In this document: in pieces, positions 1-6,627 of the stretch
Layout: every line of letters starts with the position of its first letter
Position numbering within the stretch: the first letter of the stretch is position 1
Origin: Lachnospiraceae bacterium
Lineage (GTDB): Bacteria > Bacillota > Clostridia > Lachnospirales > Lachnospiraceae
Assembly (NCBI GenBank): GCA_910576335.1
Contig: CAJTIU010000045.1
Span: forward strand, 1 to 35,155
Length of the DNA: 35,155 nt
Direction: 5' to 3'
Program-made: the position numbers and the translations under genes
Notes under the pieces: generated by a model
Database searches by the model: none
Told to the model about the DNA's origin: nothing
The model's input: only the letters and a program-made list of their open reading frames with translations

Positions 1-51
1 TTACACAAAAGAAAGAGCATCAGCTCCCTGACTTCCTGAAATAGTTCTTAC

Positions 52-139
52 ATTATCCGAGGCAACTTCTCTGAAAGCCTTTTATGCTGGCGGTTTTGAG
101 AGTTTCCTCGGATAATTGATTATCTCGGATAATGCGCCC
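52..139 (+). repeat. Inverted repeats and possible oriT of IME-A
   Basis: CTCGGATAA occurs in this stretch once inverted and twice direct: TTATCCGAGG at 53-62, CCTCGGATAA at 106-115 and CTCGGATAAT at 124-133. The last forms a perfect hairpin, ATTATC-TCG-GATAAT at 119-133, followed directly by GCGCCCTC. A hairpin followed by a GCGCCCT-like nick region, upstream of minus-strand mobilization genes, is the IncQ/MobA oriT layout. The spacing is shorter than in IncQ and the relaxase is not in view, so oriT is only a possibility. A regulator binding array is the alternative. Confidence 0.35.
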
Positions 140-183
140 TCTTCCAGAGGGGGATTTTCCGGCTTTCCGTTTTTCTGCTGTTT

Positions 184-699
184 TTACCGTTCCTGCTGTC
201 TGGGCTTTTTGTCAGGATAGAGCTTCCCGGCAACAACGGCGGCATGGCTCTTTATCTTGATTTCCCCCTCCTGTTCGCTGCGCTTTGCGTTCCGGTAGCC
301 TTCATCGGAGAGGAAGAAACGGAACCGCTCCCCCTTAAAACCGACAAAGCATTGCTTCTGTACTTCCAGCGTAATCATGTGCCGGGTTTCTGGGTGGAAC
401 CGTTCTATCCCTGACAGGTCATGCCCCTGCAAAATCGGCTCCTGTGCCTTTGCCGCCGCAAGCCGCTGGCGGATGGAATTGTCACGCTCCGCAAGGAACC
501 GGGCTTTTGTGGCGGCGACAAACTGGCTGCACTCCGGCTCCGGTATCTTTTCCAGTTTTCGGATGGCGTTCTCCACGATTGCCTTTGTCAGTAAGTCCTT
601 TATCATCGGCACGATTTCTTTCATGCCCGCAAGGGTTTCCGCCTTGGTCGGTGCGGCATACTGATAGATAATGTCCAGCTCGCTTTTTGAAAATTTCAT
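184..699 (-). CDS. Conserved mobilizable-element protein, TTRAP-like N-terminus
   Basis: This 171-residue protein starts at an ATG with AAGGAGG eight bases upstream and overlaps the upstream DUF3847 gene by ATGA, so the two are translationally coupled. Its N-terminus (MKFSKSELDIIYQYAAPTK) resembles the start of the transposon-transfer-assisting protein family, but it is much longer than that family. The middle is helical and charged, and the C-terminal half has a FLSDEGY motif. A paralogue at 13121-13654 in IME-B shares about two thirds of residues by eye, including ILQGHDL and FFLSDEGY. No catalytic motif is visible. Function is unknown; a role in mobilization or its control is inferred only from context. 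Confidence 0.7.
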   Translation of the reverse strand: MKFSKSELDIIYQYAAPTKAETLAGMKEIVPMIKDLLTKAIVENAIRKLEKIPEPECSQFVAATKARFLAERDNSIRQRLAAAKAQEPILQGHDLSGIERFHPETRHMITLEVQKQCFVGFKGERFRFFLSDEGYRNAKRSEQEGEIKIKSHAAVVAGKLYPDKKPRQQER

Positions 700-989
700 T
701 CTGCGTCCTCCTTCCGGTTTTCGGTAAGAACCTGTGCCACAAGACGCTTCGTGTCGCCCCGGTGGAACAGTACCTTCAAGATGGTGTTTACCTGTTCGTC
801 TGTCACGGATTCCGGGTGGGGGAGATGGCTTTCCAGCATTGCCCCTCTGGTGCAGAGCCGGTGCGTCCGTTCCTTCCGGTTCAGGGTCTTTATCTGGTGT
901 TCCAGCATTTTCTCCTTATGCTGCGCCCGCCGCAGCCTTGCTTCGGTCTTTTCAATCTCCTGATTCAGTTTTTCCAGTTTCTCATTCAT
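696..989 (-). CDS. DUF3847 family protein
   Basis: This 97-residue protein matches the DUF3847 pattern: an N-terminal heptad-rich coiled coil (MNEKLEKLNQEIEKTEARL) followed by RKERTHRLCTRGAMLE and a short helical C-terminus. The ATG at 989 is preferred over an in-frame ATG further upstream because the conserved family sequence begins there. It overlaps the upstream replication-initiator-like gene by eight bases and the downstream gene by four, so it lies in a tight minus-strand operon. DUF3847 proteins are regularly found next to MobA/MobL relaxases on Firmicute mobilizable elements. An accessory mobilization role is plausible but unproven. A diverged homologue lies at 12361-12630. Confidence 0.85.
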   Translation of the reverse strand: MNEKLEKLNQEIEKTEARLRRAQHKEKMLEHQIKTLNRKERTHRLCTRGAMLESHLPHPESVTDEQVNTILKVLFHRGDTKRLVAQVLTENRKEDAE

Positions 990-1320
990 GGGCGGTGTCC
1001 TCCTTGGGGAGCAGGATATAGATGTGGCTGACCTCCCCGATTCCCTGACGGACACGCATAATCATCCCGGCCTGTTCCAGCTCGTTCAGGGAACGCTTGC
1101 AGGTCTGGGGGCTTCGGGAGAGTGCCGCCGCTATCTCCATGACGGGGAAGCGGATAAACAGAATCCCGTTGCTGTCCTCGGTTCCCCTTGTCAGGATTTC
1201 ATCCAGCAGGCGGGCGTACATGACCTTTGCCGTGTTGCTGACCGGAAGCCGGAGCATTGCCTTTGGGAGCGGCATACAGGGCGGCAGGGGCGTGCTGGCT
1301 ATCATAAATTCACAATTCAT
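982..1320 (-). CDS. Replication-initiator-like winged-helix protein
   Basis: This 112-residue protein starts at the ATG at 1320, with AAAGGAGG just upstream. It reads like the compact replication initiator A (RepA-N-like) proteins of Firmicute elements: an N-terminal stretch MPLPKAMLRLPVSNTAKVMYARLLDEIL followed by a winged helix (FPVMEIAAALSRSPQTCKRSLNELEQAGMI). The helix-turn-helix is near residues 62-85 and the wing contains RVRQGIGEVSHIYIL. It probably binds DNA, either to start element replication or to repress the operon. It overlaps the 63-residue Cys-rich gene upstream by 11 bases. It is shorter than full RepA-N initiators, so a transcription regulator is the alternative. Confidence 0.7.
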   Translation of the reverse strand: MNCEFMIASTPLPPCMPLPKAMLRLPVSNTAKVMYARLLDEILTRGTEDSNGILFIRFPVMEIAAALSRSPQTCKRSLNELEQAGMIMRVRQGIGEVSHIYILLPKEDTAHE

Positions 1321-1501
1321 TAGGTGGTGTCCTCCTTTTGGCTCGTTTGGATTGGTAACGGGGGCAGTCGATAATAACAGCCCGGAAACTCTGCTTACAC
1401 TCATGCTGGCATTTCCGGCAGAGTCCATTGTAGCTTCTGCGCCCCCGGTCGTTCAGGAAGAAAGCAAGCTCTTTCTTCCGCTTTTTTGACATTCTCGGCA
1501 T
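1310..1501 (-). CDS. Small Cys-rich (zinc-binding-type) element protein
   Basis: This 63-residue basic protein begins MPRMSKKRKKELAFFLNDRGR and contains CRKCQHECKQSF and a later DCPRY, a possible four-cysteine zinc site. The ATG at 1501 has AAGGAGG eight bases upstream. Similar short KKRK/FFLNDRGR proteins recur at the same position in Tn4451-like elements, as I recall. The gene is the first of the minus-strand operon 1501 to 184 and overlaps the next gene by 11 bases. A hairpin with a T-tract lies directly upstream of its ribosome site, suggesting attenuation. No specific function is known; nucleic-acid binding is inferred from its charge and cysteines. Confidence 0.7.
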   Translation of the reverse strand: MPRMSKKRKKELAFFLNDRGRRSYNGLCRKCQHECKQSFRAVIIDCPRYQSKRAKRRTPPNEL

Positions 1502-1515
1502 AGTGCCTCCTTCAT

Positions 1516-1557
1516 AGAAAAACCGCCCGATTCAGCGGTAACAGCCGGAATGGGCGG
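1516..1557 (-). terminator. Intrinsic terminator/attenuator ahead of the 63-residue gene
   Basis: Read on the minus strand, CCGCCCATTC and GAATCGGGCGG form a stem (one bulge) with a 14-base loop, followed by TTTTTC. The T-tract is only a few bases before the AAGGAGG site of the gene starting at 1501, so it sits in a 5' leader rather than after a gene. Confidence 0.6.
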
Positions 1558-1957
1558 GTAGTGGTTTTTTGTGTAGCATTTCGGGGCGATTTTCAGGGGA
1601 AATACAGCCGTAGAGCCGCCCCAAAATCTCCCTTGGTATTACGGACAGGGCAGACTATGCCCCGTGAAATTGTTGTGTTTCGGTATCGTTTCGGTGTTCA
1701 TTTTTGCCGGTTCCCTCTGCTGTCGTTCCTGCCCCCGTCTTTGGCGGCGTTTCGCTCCGCTTGGTACGCTCGTTCCGGTCAGGGTTCCTCCGTTTCCCTG
1801 CCGGAAGTCGTTGCGTTACATCGCCGGGGAGCATATCCCATACAGGCCGGTCATTCGATTGGAATAATCCATCGATGAACTGCCTATATCATAGGACATT
1901 TTTGTACCCTGTGCCGTATATCCACAAAGTAGGAATCACGCCTGAAATCCGAAAATT
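1558..1957. other. About 400 bp without a confident gene
   Basis: This GC-rich stretch between the divergent 63-residue gene and the XRE gene has open frames on both strands, but none has a good ribosome site or a family I recognise. On the minus strand a 27-codon frame at about 1832-1915 and a following open stretch could be the worn end of an old gene. It is more likely the leader of the minus-strand operon, which would have to start here. Confidence 0.4.
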
Positions 1958-1978
1958 TCCACGATTGCGGAATGGATG

Positions 1979-1987
1979 TGGTATAAT
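1979..1987 (+). promoter_or_regulatory. Extended -10 promoter for the XRE gene
   Basis: TGGTATAAT at 1979-1987 is a perfect -10 hexamer with the TGn extension. No good -35 box lies 16-18 bases upstream, as is common for extended -10 promoters. It is 45 bases ahead of the start at 2033. Confidence 0.65.
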
Positions 1988-2032
1988 GGCTTTATTGCGG
2001 CAGGCTGGCCGCAAGGAAGGAGTGTTGCGCTT

Positions 2033-2845
2033 ATGAAATCACGACTTACTATACAGGAACGTCTAAAAGATTTACGCAAGGAAAAAGACATAAATCTGGA
2101 AAAACTTGAAGAACTGACCGGCATTTCAAAATCTGCACTGGGCAGCTATGAAGCAAATGATTACAAGGAAATCAGCCACGGCAACCTTGTGACACTGGCA
2201 GATTTTTATGGGGTGTCTGTTGATTACCTTCTCTGTCGGACAGAAAATAGAAAACTCTCCAATGTATCATTAGCGGAACTACATTTGAGTGATGATATGG
2301 TGGAATTATTGAAAAGCGGAAACATCAACAACCGGCTTCTCTGTGAGATTGCTACCAATGATAAGTTTGTCCGGCTTATGACCGACACGGAGATTTACAT
2401 AGACGGCCACGCAACCGCCCGTTTCCGTGACATAAACGAGTCCTTGGAAGAACAACGGCTTGCCCTTATCAATCAACACCGCCATGCGGAAGGGGATTTA
2501 TATTCGGAAACACTACGGGCAGGACAGATCGGGGAAGAAGATTTTTTCTGCCACATCACACACAAAACTTGGGATTCCATCCTCCGTGACATCCGCAATG
2601 CCCATGAGCATGACACTGACAGCACACCGGATTCCTCGGCCGCGAAAAAAATGGCTCTGGAAATCCAGAGAGCCTTGTCAAGCCCCGGCGATTATCTGGC
2701 AAAAATGTGGAAGGTCATTTTAAGTATGCTCGGTATCGACTATGACAAACTGACGGATGACGAGCAGAAGGTCTTGAAAAAAGTGCTTGCAAAATCACCG
2801 GCAATCAAGAACAGCCCGCTGAATTTCCGGCGTAAGAGGAAATGA
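2033..2845 (+). CDS. XRE-family transcriptional regulator with long C-terminal domain
   Basis: This 270-residue protein starts at the ATG at 2033, with AAGGAAGGAG nine bases upstream; an earlier in-frame ATG lacks a ribosome site. Residues 8-65 form a Cro/C1-type helix-turn-helix (LEELTGISKSALGSYEANDY, then ISHGNLVTLADFYGVSVDYLL). The rest is an uncharacterised helical region, probably for oligomerisation or sensing. It is the only plus-strand gene of IME-A, divergent from the minus-strand operon, so it may regulate that operon. It ends in a clear intrinsic terminator. This HTH plus about 200 residues is common on Firmicute mobile elements; the signal sensed is unknown. Confidence 0.8.
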   Translation: MKSRLTIQERLKDLRKEKDINLEKLEELTGISKSALGSYEANDYKEISHGNLVTLADFYGVSVDYLLCRTENRKLSNVSLAELHLSDDMVELLKSGNINNRLLCEIATNDKFVRLMTDTEIYIDGHATARFRDINESLEEQRLALINQHRHAEGDLYSETLRAGQIGEEDFFCHITHKTWDSILRDIRNAHEHDTDSTPDSSAAKKMALEIQRALSSPGDYLAKMWKVILSMLGIDYDKLTDDEQKVLKKVLAKSPAIKNSPLNFRRKRK

Positions 2846-2849
2846 AAAC

Positions 2850-2890
2850 AGCCGTTGTTGGAATTACTGTTCCTGCAACGGCTTGTTTTG
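2850..2890 (+). terminator. Intrinsic terminator of the XRE gene
   Basis: AGCCGTTG at 2850-2857 pairs with CAACGGCT at 2876-2883, and the stem extends inward through GGAA/TTCC. It is followed by TGTTTTG. It lies a few bases after the stop codon. Confidence 0.75.
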
Positions 2891-2941
2891 TAAATCATAT
2901 TCCATTTTAATTAGGTGGCTATCCAACAGACTAACTGTTTA

Positions 2942-3151
2942 TTAGTCAAAATAAAATAAATCTTCGAACTTCTTATCTAAAGCAATGCACAAAATTAGTG
3001 CCAATTTAGCGGTCGGATTAAATTGTCCTGTTTCAATAGAACTGATTGTGTTTCGTGATACTCCTACCATTTCAGCTAATGCTGATTGAGAAAGTTTCTG
3101 TTCAGCCCTTATTTTCTTTAAATTATTTTTTAAAATTAAGTTATCATTCAT
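2942..3151 (-). CDS. Small XRE-family repressor
   Basis: This 69-residue protein is almost entirely one helix-turn-helix: LKKIRAEQKLSQSALAEMVGVSRNTISSIETGQFNPTAKLAL, ending in the DLFYFD tail typical of short YozG/YgzD-like repressors. Its start overlaps the stop of the DUF6442-like gene by one base (TAATG), so the two form a coupled operon. Such pairs, a short XRE protein plus a small membrane protein, are usually autoregulated. The shared promoter upstream of 3465 has a palindrome between -35 and -10 that would suit this repressor. The cluster is AT-rich compared with its neighbours, which hints at separate acquisition. Confidence 0.85.
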   Translation of the reverse strand: MNDNLILKNNLKKIRAEQKLSQSALAEMVGVSRNTISSIETGQFNPTAKLALILCIALDKKFEDLFYFD

Positions 3152-3465
3152 TAAAATAGCCCCGCACAGAATTTATAAAAGAAATAAATCGATGCCAACA
3201 ATAAAGCAATGCCACAAGCTACAGTATATTTCTTTCTTAATTTTATTCCTTCATATGTGAAACCTAACCCTGATGTACAGAATAAAATAGATATTATATC
3301 TGCCGGTGATTCCGTTCGCAATAGTTTAATGACCATTATAATTATGCCTAGAACAATAAGACCCCATTGTGAAAAAGCATCTCTTTTTACACGCACCTCT
3401 TTTTCACGTTCATCTCCATAAACATTTTCTTTTCTACTTTTTGATAAAATTTCATTTTTGTCCAT
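3151..3465 (-). CDS. DUF6442-like small membrane protein
   Basis: This 104-residue protein starts at the ATG at 3465, with AAGGAGG eight bases upstream; upstream in-frame codons fall in the promoter region. The N-terminal 35 residues are hydrophilic (MDKNEILSKSRKENVYGDEREKEVRVKRDAF in outline). Three hydrophobic segments follow, at about 36-52, 59-73 and 83-98. This matches the DUF6442 family found beside short XRE repressors. It is likely a cytoplasmic-membrane protein of unknown activity. It is transcribed from the palindrome-bearing promoter at 3509-3537 and coupled to the repressor downstream. Confidence 0.7.
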   Translation of the reverse strand: MDKNEILSKSRKENVYGDEREKEVRVKRDAFSQWGLIVLGIIIMVIKLLRTESPADIISILFCTSGLGFTYEGIKLRKKYTVACGIALLLASIYFFYKFCAGLF

Positions 3466-3508
3466 TGATATATCCTCCTTTTTATTGCCAAGTATTGTTG
3501 GCATTATA

Positions 3509-3537
3509 AATATATCATTACCAAGTATACTTGTCAA
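3509..3537 (-). promoter_or_regulatory. Promoter of the DUF6442-like/XRE pair with built-in operator
   Basis: On the minus strand TTGACA (3532-3537) and TATATT (3509-3514) are separated by exactly 17 bases. The perfect palindrome CAAGTATACTTG (3522-3533) overlaps the -35 box and spacer. A related imperfect repeat, GCCAAGTATTGTTGGC, lies downstream at 3487-3502. Two related half-sites bracketing the promoter suggest autorepression by the 69-residue XRE protein (inference). Confidence 0.7.
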
Positions 3538-3570
3538 CAATTATTGCAAAGTTTTCTTTGCAATAATTGT
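3537..3570. repeat. Perfect 15-bp inverted repeat upstream of the repressor promoter
   Basis: ACAATTATTGCAAAG at 3537-3551 and its exact complement at 3556-3570 flank a TTTT loop. The repeat abuts the -35 box of the minus-strand promoter. It lacks a proper U-tract on the minus strand, so it is not a good terminator there; a protein-binding site or a cruciform is likelier. Confidence 0.7.
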
Positions 3571-3577
3571 AAAAAGA

Positions 3578-3622
3578 ATTGAAAAGCCAGAGTGACCACC
3601 TATTCATCCAGCTGGTCACTCT
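3578..3622 (-). terminator. Intrinsic terminator after tnpV of IME-A
   Basis: AGAGTGACCA (minus-strand sense, starting at 3622) pairs perfectly with TGGTCACTCT ending at 3589, followed by GGCTTTTC. It begins ten bases after the tnpV stop codon. Confidence 0.65.
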
Positions 3623-3631
3623 ACACCTATG

Positions 3632-4009
3632 TCAAATATAAATTAGTTCGTTCTTTATGATTTCCTCCGCACGGTTGCGAATATTGTTCATCCGGCCAAC
3701 CCATTCAAGCTGATTCCGGGCTTTCAGTTCCTCGGTCACTCCCTCGGCGGCTTTCATCTGTTTGATGATTAAGTCCAGCCGTTCCTCCGCCTGCTCGTTC
3801 AGGTCAGCAAGGTATGTCCACAATTTCCCGGTCAGGATAAGGGAACTGTACCGTGCCGGGTGTTCCTGTTTGAGATATTCCCGGTGCAGCCGCCCATAGC
3901 GTCCGATGGGGCGGTTCTCCTCCGGCAGCTTCAAGTCCGGAATGTAGTAGTCGCCTACCAGAATATAGTCAATGCCGTTCTCTGTGATTCTTTCTTTCAG
4001 TTTTTCCAT
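3632..4009 (-). CDS. tnpV: Transposon-encoded protein TnpV
   Basis: This 125-residue protein starts at the ATG at 4009 (MEKLKERITENGIDYILVGDY). It has the TnpV hallmarks: YTL/ILVGDYYIPDL, RPIGRYGRLHREYLK and the C-terminal NQLEWVGRMNNIRNRAEEIIKNELIY. TnpV is a conserved accessory protein of Tn4451-type mobilizable transposons with no firmly known function. Its first 41 bases overlap the upstream XRE gene in another frame, so expression is coupled. A paralogue at 16830-17183 in IME-B shares the PIGRYGRM and WVG...AEEII motifs. Confidence 0.88.
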   Translation of the reverse strand: MEKLKERITENGIDYILVGDYYIPDLKLPEENRPIGRYGRLHREYLKQEHPARYSSLILTGKLWTYLADLNEQAEERLDLIIKQMKAAEGVTEELKARNQLEWVGRMNNIRNRAEEIIKNELIYI

Positions 4010-4241
4010 TGTCGTTCCCTCCTGTGGTGGAAGGCTCGTCACTGGCCAGCTCAATCACGTCCATAATGCCACAATCCAGCGTTTCGCAAATACGGGCAAG
4101 TGTGTCCATGCTGATATGTTTCCCTTCTTTTCCCATGTTGGCTATCATATTTGTGGTCAGGCCAGCGGCAAGCCTTAAATCCTCTTTCCTCATGTTGCGC
4201 TCTATCAGTGTGTGCCAGAGCGGTTTGTAACTGATGTGCAT
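3969..4241 (-). CDS. XRE-family regulator upstream of tnpV
   Basis: This 90-residue protein is a Cro/C1-type helix-turn-helix (LIERNMRKEDLRLAAGLTTNMIANMGKEGKHISMDTLARICETLDCGIMDVIEL), with a 25-residue hydrophilic tail encoded where the gene overlaps tnpV. The ATG at 4241 has GGGAG eight bases upstream and a strong extended -10 promoter lies at 4283-4311. The CxxxDxxxL helix after the HTH is typical of short element repressors that keep mobilization genes off. It is the first gene after the truncated maff2, so it stands at the right end of IME-A. Confidence 0.85.
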   Translation of the reverse strand: MHISYKPLWHTLIERNMRKEDLRLAAGLTTNMIANMGKEGKHISMDTLARICETLDCGIMDVIELASDEPSTTGGNDNGKTERKNHRERH

Positions 4242-4282
4242 TTTTCTCCCTGCCTTTCTGCCCCGGATGGGCGTTTACACCC

Positions 4283-4311
4283 ATTATATCAGGATTCTTG
4301 CTAACTCACAA
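4283..4311 (-). promoter_or_regulatory. Promoter of the XRE-tnpV pair
   Basis: TTGTGA (4306-4311), a 17-base spacer, and TATAAT (4283-4288) preceded by TGA, which gives an extended -10. The box lies 42 bases ahead of the ATG at 4241. Confidence 0.75.
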
Positions 4312-4376
4312 ATATTTCTTGACGATATCGCCGGTTCCGTCTGGATTGTGCTTTTCCTTTCCTCTTTTGATTACCT

Positions 4377-4535
4377 CTAATTAGCCATGACCTGCTTCAT
4401 GCCCTGGCTTTTGCTGGCCGGGTTGTCCGCCCCGTAGCCTTCCAGCAGGTTCACGATCCCCCACGCGCCCAGGCCGCAGCCGATAGCCATGACCAGTACC
4501 TTCAAAGTGTCGATTGCGCTTGCGAAAAATGCCAT
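4377..4535 (-). pseudogene. Maff2-family membrane protein, 3' truncated
   Basis: The frame starts at the ATG at 4535, with GGAGG upstream, and encodes 52 residues: one hydrophobic helix at about 9-28, then NLLEGYGADNPASKSQGMKQVMA. Maff2 proteins, found just downstream of virD4 in Firmicute ICEs, normally continue with a glycine-rich stretch and a second hydrophobic helix to about 70 residues. Here the match ends at KQVMA and the frame stops two codons later. I infer that IME-A inserted at this point. An intrinsic terminator lies between virD4 and this gene. If the short form is a natural variant, the truncation call falls. Confidence 0.75.
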
Positions 4536-4580
4536 ATGGTTTTCCTCCGTTTTGATAAATGATTGTGGGTTTTGGGTAAC

Positions 4581-4603
4581 AAAAAGCCGCCCTTTCAGGC
4601 GGC
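4581..4603 (-). terminator. Intrinsic terminator between virD4 and maff2
   Basis: GCCGCC and GGCGGC form a six-pair GC stem with a six-base loop, followed on the minus strand by TTTTTG. It lies 46 bases before the maff2 start, so it would limit readthrough into maff2 and the genes beyond. Confidence 0.7.
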
Positions 4604-4611
4604 AGCGAGCC

Positions 4612-4630
4612 TCGGGCCAAGTTGGCCCGA
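4612..4630. repeat. ICE intergenic palindrome, copy 1 (after virD4)
   Basis: TCGGGCCAA-G-TTGGCCCGA, a perfect palindrome with a one-base centre, begins 14 bases after the virD4 stop. It is flanked by GAGCC and AGCCGTC, as in copy 2. Confidence 0.9.
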
Positions 4631-4643
4631 AGCCGTCTATCAG

Positions 4644-5510
4644 TCAGACGGAACCGTCCTCGCTGTCTAAATCCTCATAGTTGAGGATGTCAGCGTCCTC
4701 GTCGGAGGCGTCCGCCTCGTACACCGTGTATTCCTCCTGCGGCTTCAGTCTCAATCGCCGGGAGGTCAGGCGTTCCAGGTGGAAGGCGTTCCGTTTGCTG
4801 TCATGTTCCGCTGTATAGCGGTAGTTGGGGTGCTGCTTCAAGTCATACTTTGGCGAGAAGAACGGGGGCAGCCCCCTAAGCTGTAGCAGGCATCTGTCCC
4901 CGGGCATGGTGGTAATCTCGCTTGTGGTAAGGAGCTCCCGGCCCAGCCTCTGGGTGTTGAGCCCGTAGCTTTCCGACTGGCCTCTTGTACGGCTGTCCGT
5001 CTGCATGGAGATGGTCGCTTTCCCCAGCCAGTTCTCGGAAATGTCTTTCAGGGTGGAGGCCTCCCGGCCCCCAAGGAACACAATGGAATCCATGTTCCCC
5101 ATGATGGTCTCGGCGTTGTCCTTGTAAAGCGCCTTGCACTGGCTCATGGCCTGGTAGAATAAAGTCAGGCTCACTTCCCTTGACCGGATGACGGCCACCA
5201 GCTTCTCCAGCCCCGGCACCTGCCCGGTATTGGCCGCCTCGTCCCAGAGCACCCGTACATGGTGGGGCAGGCGGCCCCCGTATTTGCTGTCGGCCCGCTC
5301 ACACAGAAGGTTGAACATCTGCGAGAAGGCGAGGGCCACGATAAAGTTGTAGGTGGTGTCGGTGTCGCTGATAAGGAAGAAAAGGGCCGTCCTTTCATCC
5401 CCCAGAGTGTCCAGCCCCAGCTCGTCATAGCTCATGATCTCCCGAAGCTCCGCAATGTCGAAGGGCGCCAGTCTTGCTCCGCATGAAATAAGTATGCTTT
5501 TTGCGGTCTT
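4644..5510 (-). pseudogene. virD4: VirD4/TraG coupling protein, C-terminal fragment
   Basis: The virD4-like frame runs from codon AAG at 5510 to the stop at 4644 (288 residues). It begins KTAKSILISCGARLAPFDI, the usual continuation of the LAAG/LASG end of the N-terminal part at 19180-20151. The Walker B region LWDEAANTG is here and the C-terminal tail is acidic. The first Met in this fragment is at 5435, with no evident ribosome site, so it is probably not made as an active protein. IME-B separates it from the Walker A half. Precise joining at the shared CGG would rebuild a protein of about 606 residues, the normal length for the family. Confidence 0.92.
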
Positions 5511-5511
5511 G

Positions 5512-5514
5512 CCG
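5512..5514. other. Left attachment junction of IME-B (att core CGG)
   Basis: At this junction (CCG on the plus strand) virD4 sequence gives way to element sequence GGTGACG. The same three bases occur at 19199-19201. The element ends form a short terminal inverted repeat, GGTGA...TCACC, so the predicted circle joint would read TCACCGGTGA. A serine recombinase would exchange within these three bases. Confidence 0.75.
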
Positions 5515-5570
5515 GTGACGTTTTGTAAAGGACTTTTTAATCAAATTCACAAAATTTTAACATTTTAGGC

Positions 5571-5604
5571 AAAAAAAGTACCCCTCTTATTCAAAAGAGG
5601 GGTA
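5571..5604 (-). terminator. Intrinsic terminator after thsA
   Basis: TACCCCTCTT and AAGAGGGGTA form a ten-pair stem with a six-base loop. On the minus strand it is followed by seven-T tract CTTTTTTTG. It ends the TIR/macro operon 64 bases after its stop. Confidence 0.85.
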
Positions 5605-5667
5605 TATGTAAACCTATAATCCTAGATAAATATATTAAACCTCAAAAGCTTATTTCATTTACGGATA

Positions 5668-6627
5668 TTACTCGACAGGAGAACTCGACACCATTGATTG
5701 CTTTCTACGTTTTTCATTCTCTACTGCAAAACAACACTGCAATTTTAGATAATTGCATAAATCATCCCAAGTAACATTTGCATTTTTTAAAGTTGGCGGA
5801 TATATACAAATAGTTAATCCTTTTGCTACAAATTCTTCTTGTGCGGCTAAAGTAAATGAAAATATTGTTTCATGAATTACATCTTCGATATTACCGTCTT
5901 TTAACCCTCCTCTCCCTGTTCCAATTACTGGAATTGTAATCATTTCTGAATGTCCTTCTTTTGATAAATAATCCCATAAACTTACAAGGGCTTGTGTCAT
6001 ATTTTGCATTGTTACATTTTCGGGTTTTCCACGTTTACTTATATCTGCAACAGCAAGGAAATAGTAATGTGTTTTTTCCCTTGTTACTTTAGAAACTGTG
6101 CCTATACCATAGCGTTTTCGCTTAGTTCGATCCCTATCATTTAATTCAATATAATCATTTGGATATTGTTCATCAAGCGAAAATTGCAATGATTTATCAA
6201 GTTCTGCAAAATCTACTCCATAATACTTTCTTTGAAACTGTCCTTGAACACTCTTTTCACTAATAAAATCGCCATTCATAGTCGTATCAAATGTTGTATT
6301 AGTCGGAATGACTATAGCCGTATCTTTTAACTTGAATAAATCTGACATTTTGAGAGTAATCTTATCGTCTTTCGTTCCTAAAAAAGCAGAAAATTCTAAC
6401 TTCTCTCTATAGATAATAATAGATATAAATATTATCACAAATATAATAATAGCAAGATTATTTCTGAAAAAAGTCAAAAGAATTTCACTGCTCCAAATAC
6501 TTTGTTCAATTTCAACCAGTGTATAAAATGCACCCAATAAAGCAAATGCACAACTAAGATATTTAATTGGATTTTTCGATATAGGCGCAAAATATTTAAG
6601 AATTATTTTATAACCCCAACTTCTCAT
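5668..6627 (-). CDS. thsA: Thoeris ThsA-like effector: two membrane helices plus macro domain
   Basis: The ATG at 6627 is chosen because AAGGA lies eight bases upstream; an in-frame ATG three codons earlier overlaps that site. The 319-residue product has two hydrophobic helices at about 23-41 and 56-73, then a macro-type domain from about 100 to 280. Motifs AIVIPTNTTFD and IPVIGTGRGGL match the nucleotide-binding loops of macro domains. This is the ThsA_Macro (DUF6430) architecture of type II Thoeris, in which the macro domain senses a TIR-made ADP-ribose signal and the membrane part kills or arrests the infected cell (family knowledge). It overlaps the upstream TIR gene by 20 bases. A non-immune macro protein is possible, but the pairing argues against it. 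Confidence 0.88.
   Translation of the reverse strand: MRSWGYKIILKYFAPISKNPIKYLSCAFALLGAFYTLVEIEQSIWSSEILLTFFRNNLAIIIFVIIFISIIIYREKLEFSAFLGTKDDKITLKMSDLFKLKDTAIVIPTNTTFDTTMNGDFISEKSVQGQFQRKYYGVDFAELDKSLQFSLDEQYPNDYIELNDRDRTKRKRYGIGTVSKVTREKTHYYFLAVADISKRGKPENVTMQNMTQALVSLWDYLSKEGHSEMITIPVIGTGRGGLKDGNIEDVIHETIFSFTLAAQEEFVAKGLTICIYPPTLKNANVTWDDLCNYLKLQCCFAVENEKRRKQSMVSSSPVE

Larger units (their letters stand above)
1..4383. mobile_element. IME-A: partial integrative mobilizable element, right part
   Basis: The leftmost 4.4 kb carries a gene set typical of Tn4451-like mobilizable elements: DUF3847, a replication-initiator-like HTH protein, a small CxxC protein, several XRE regulators and TnpV. 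Paralogues of three of these occur in IME-B, but the two sets clearly differ, so this is a separate element of related type. The right boundary is put where the Maff2 reading frame stops matching its family, near 4383. The left boundary, relaxase and integrase are outside the window. The extent is inference; the gene content is read directly. Confidence 0.6.

Noticed and set aside
1561-1878. Plus-strand open frame of about 105 codons upstream of the XRE gene
   Set aside because: No ribosome site, composition driven by GC-rich DNA, no recognisable family; several overlapping frames of similar quality exist here on both strands.
3537-3570. The 15-bp inverted repeat as an intrinsic terminator
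   Set aside because: No T-tract follows on either strand in the right place, and it abuts a promoter -35 box.
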